From an uncultured Pirellulales bacterium (GTDB lineage Bacteria; Planctomycetota; Planctomycetia; Pirellulales; Lacipirellulaceae): a stretch of 6,078 nt of DNA. Within the stretch, counting starts at the first letter, position 1. Every line of letters begins with the position of its first letter. Location of the stretch: the NCBI GenBank assembly GCA_947258835.1, contig CAMYJY010000236.1:1-6078 (forward strand). Reading direction: 5' to 3'. Below are positions 5,205 to 6,078 of this stretch, piece by piece. Under the pieces are notes generated by a model. The model had not been told where the DNA came from and searched no databases. It saw nothing but the letters and a program-made list of their open reading frames with translations. Position numbers and translations under genes: made by a program.

Positions 5205-5858
5205 GTGGCCAAGCAAAGTAGTCAAAAATTCGTCGCGCGGAACCGCGCACCACGTGTCCAGATCGAGTACGACGTGGAGGTTTACGGCAGCGAAAAAAAG
5301 ATCCAGCTGCCGTTCGTGATGGGCGTGATGGCCGATCTCTCGGGCAAGCCGGACGAGCCCTTGGCACCGGTGGCGGATCGCAAATACCTGGAGATCGATG
5401 TCGATAATTTTGACGATCGCCTCAAGTCGATGAAGCCCCGCACCGCCTTCTCCGTGCCCAACACATTGACCGGTGAAGGAAACCTGATGGTGGACATCAC
5501 CTTCGAGAGCATGGACGATTTCTCTCCCGCCGCAGTGGCCCAGAAGGTGGAGCCGTTGCGGCAGCTCCTGGACACGCGGACCCAGCTGGCCAACTTGATG
5601 ACCTATATGGACGGCAAGTCCGGGGCTGAGGAACTGATCGGCAAGCTCTTGCAAGACCCCACGCTGTTGCAGGCGTTGGGATCCACCCCCAAACCAGAGG
5701 CCGCGGCAGCACCGGCACCGGTAGATTCCGATCCATCGCCGGCCGGTGGTGGGGAGCCTGCCGCCGATGGTGGCGGTGGTGCAGGTGGCGGCGGTGGTGC
5801 AGGTGGCGGCGGGGCGGATGACGGCAAGGACGACGACTTGGACTCTCTGCTGGGCTAG
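5205..5858 (+). CDS. tssB: TssB, T6SS contractile sheath small subunit, with Gly-rich acidic C-terminal tail
   Basis: The protein has 217 residues and a GTG start. Residues 12-49 (NRAPRVQIEYDVEVYG, then KIQLPFVMGVMADLSG) are the classic TssB/VipA/ImpB N-terminal block. YLEIDVDNFDDRLKSMKPR (61-79) and the C-terminal helices LRQLLDTRTQLANLMTYMDGK (118-138) are also family-typical. TssB and TssC form the cytoplasmic sheath that contracts to drive the Hcp tube and spike out of the cell and is recycled by ClpV. The family core ends near residue 160. The remaining 57 residues are unusual: an Ala/Pro stretch, a Gly run containing a duplicated 18-base unit, and an acidic end DDGKDDDLDSLLG. Usual TssB length is about 160-180. 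The stop codon sits in the loop of a hairpin, and tssC follows after 102 bases. Confidence 0.95.
   Translation: MAKQSSQKFVARNRAPRVQIEYDVEVYGSEKKIQLPFVMGVMADLSGKPDEPLAPVADRKYLEIDVDNFDDRLKSMKPRTAFSVPNTLTGEGNLMVDITFESMDDFSPAAVAQKVEPLRQLLDTRTQLANLMTYMDGKSGAEELIGKLLQDPTLLQALGSTPKPEAAAAPAPVDSDPSPAGGGEPAADGGGGAGGGGGAGGGGADDGKDDDLDSLLG
5775..5810 (+). repeat. Tandem 18-bp repeat encoding Gly-rich tail of TssB
   Basis: The 18-base unit GGTGGTGCAGGTGGCGGC occurs twice in exact tandem (5775-5792 and 5793-5810), encoding GGAGGG twice. Such a unit can gain or lose copies without changing frame, so tail length may vary among strains. Confidence 0.8.
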
Positions 5859-5870
5859 GGGGGCCCAGCA
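5848..5870 (+). promoter_or_regulatory. Hairpin enclosing the tssB stop codon
   Basis: TGCTGGGC (5848-5855) pairs perfectly with GCCCAGCA (5863-5870). The 7-base loop TAGGGGG begins with the TAG stop of tssB (5856-5858). There is no T run directly after it. It may protect the 3' end of a tssB message or modulate coupling to tssC. Confidence 0.5.
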
Positions 5871-5877
5871 AAACGTG

Positions 5878-5895
5878 TCCTAGAATAGGATTTTT
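5878..5895 (+). terminator. Weak terminator or attenuator between tssB and tssC
   Basis: TCCTA (5878-5882) and TAGGA (5886-5890) form a 5-bp stem with a GAA loop, followed at once by TTTTT (5891-5895). The stem is short, so full termination is unlikely. Together with the stronger hairpin 8 bases upstream it could give partial termination or a processed 3' end. The following 65 bases up to tssC are AT-rich, without a clear promoter pair. Confidence 0.35.
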
Positions 5896-5960
5896 GTTAG
5901 TAGACGGTAACAACTTCACTTATATTTATTTGCGTTTGGATACGATAAGGGTTCACCAAC

Positions 5961-6078
5961 ATGGCAGATGCCAATCCGCAACTTCAGCAGGAGGCCCCAG
6001 CGGCCTCAGTCGAGACCAATGAATTCGCTTCGCTGTTGCAGCAGGAATTCAAGCCCAAGTCCGACCAGGCCAAGGGTG
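5961..6078 (+). CDS. tssC: TssC, T6SS contractile sheath large subunit (N-terminal 39 residues, runs off the right edge)
   Basis: The ATG at 5961 opens a frame of 39 complete codons to the window end. An A/G-rich AAGGG (about 5947-5951) lies some 9 bases before the ATG. The segment EFASLLQQEFKPKSDQAKG (residues 21-39) matches the TssC/VipB N-terminus, which commonly reads like LLxxEFKPKTDxA ahead of the sheath domain. The gene directly follows tssB as expected. TssC makes up the outer part of the sheath with TssB. In Vibrio VipB a helix in this N-terminal region is the ClpV contact after contraction, so the LLQQEF helix probably corresponds to it (inference by position). Full-length proteins are about 490-500 residues. 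Confidence 0.9.
   Translation, partial: MADANPQLQQEAPAASVETNEFASLLQQEFKPKSDQAKG

Overview
The window is part of a type VI secretion system (T6SS) locus from a GC-rich bacterium. I favour a planctomycete. The reasons are the wording of the TssK N-terminus, the long spacers between secretion genes, and a large Pro/Ser/Thr-rich secreted protein ending in a beta-barrel-like domain. This assignment is an inference, because no rRNA or other taxonomic marker is present.

Layout from left to right. At the left edge, on the minus strand, is the first 177 codons of tssK (baseplate adaptor), which runs out of the window. A roughly 400-bp divergent spacer follows. Next, on the plus strand, is a 755-residue exported protein with a signal peptide, a long low-complexity region containing four exact-period 30-residue repeats, a basic segment, and a C-terminal outer-membrane-barrel-like domain. 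A spacer of about 480 bp follows it and holds dispersed palindromic repeats (dRS3-like ATTCCC-N8-GGGAAT) and two other inverted repeats. Then comes tssA (361 residues). A spacer of about 440 bp after it holds a strong hairpin with a T tract, an imperfect 27-bp tandem repeat overlapping a possible -10 box, and a two-tier hairpin in the presumed leader. Next is tssB (217 residues, GTG start, with an unusual Gly-rich acidic tail). A spacer of about 100 bp with two hairpins separates it from tssC, of which only the first 39 codons are present.

How the genes work together. TssB and TssC build the contractile sheath, TssA primes or coordinates sheath and tube assembly, and TssK links the baseplate to the membrane complex. 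The exported barrel-like protein is not a canonical T6SS component. Its place between tssK and tssA makes it a candidate accessory envelope protein of this T6SS lineage, and it is the most novel item here. The spacing and hairpins suggest that tssA and tssBC are separate transcription units, or at least are separately tuned, with a possible post-transcriptional element between tssB and tssC.
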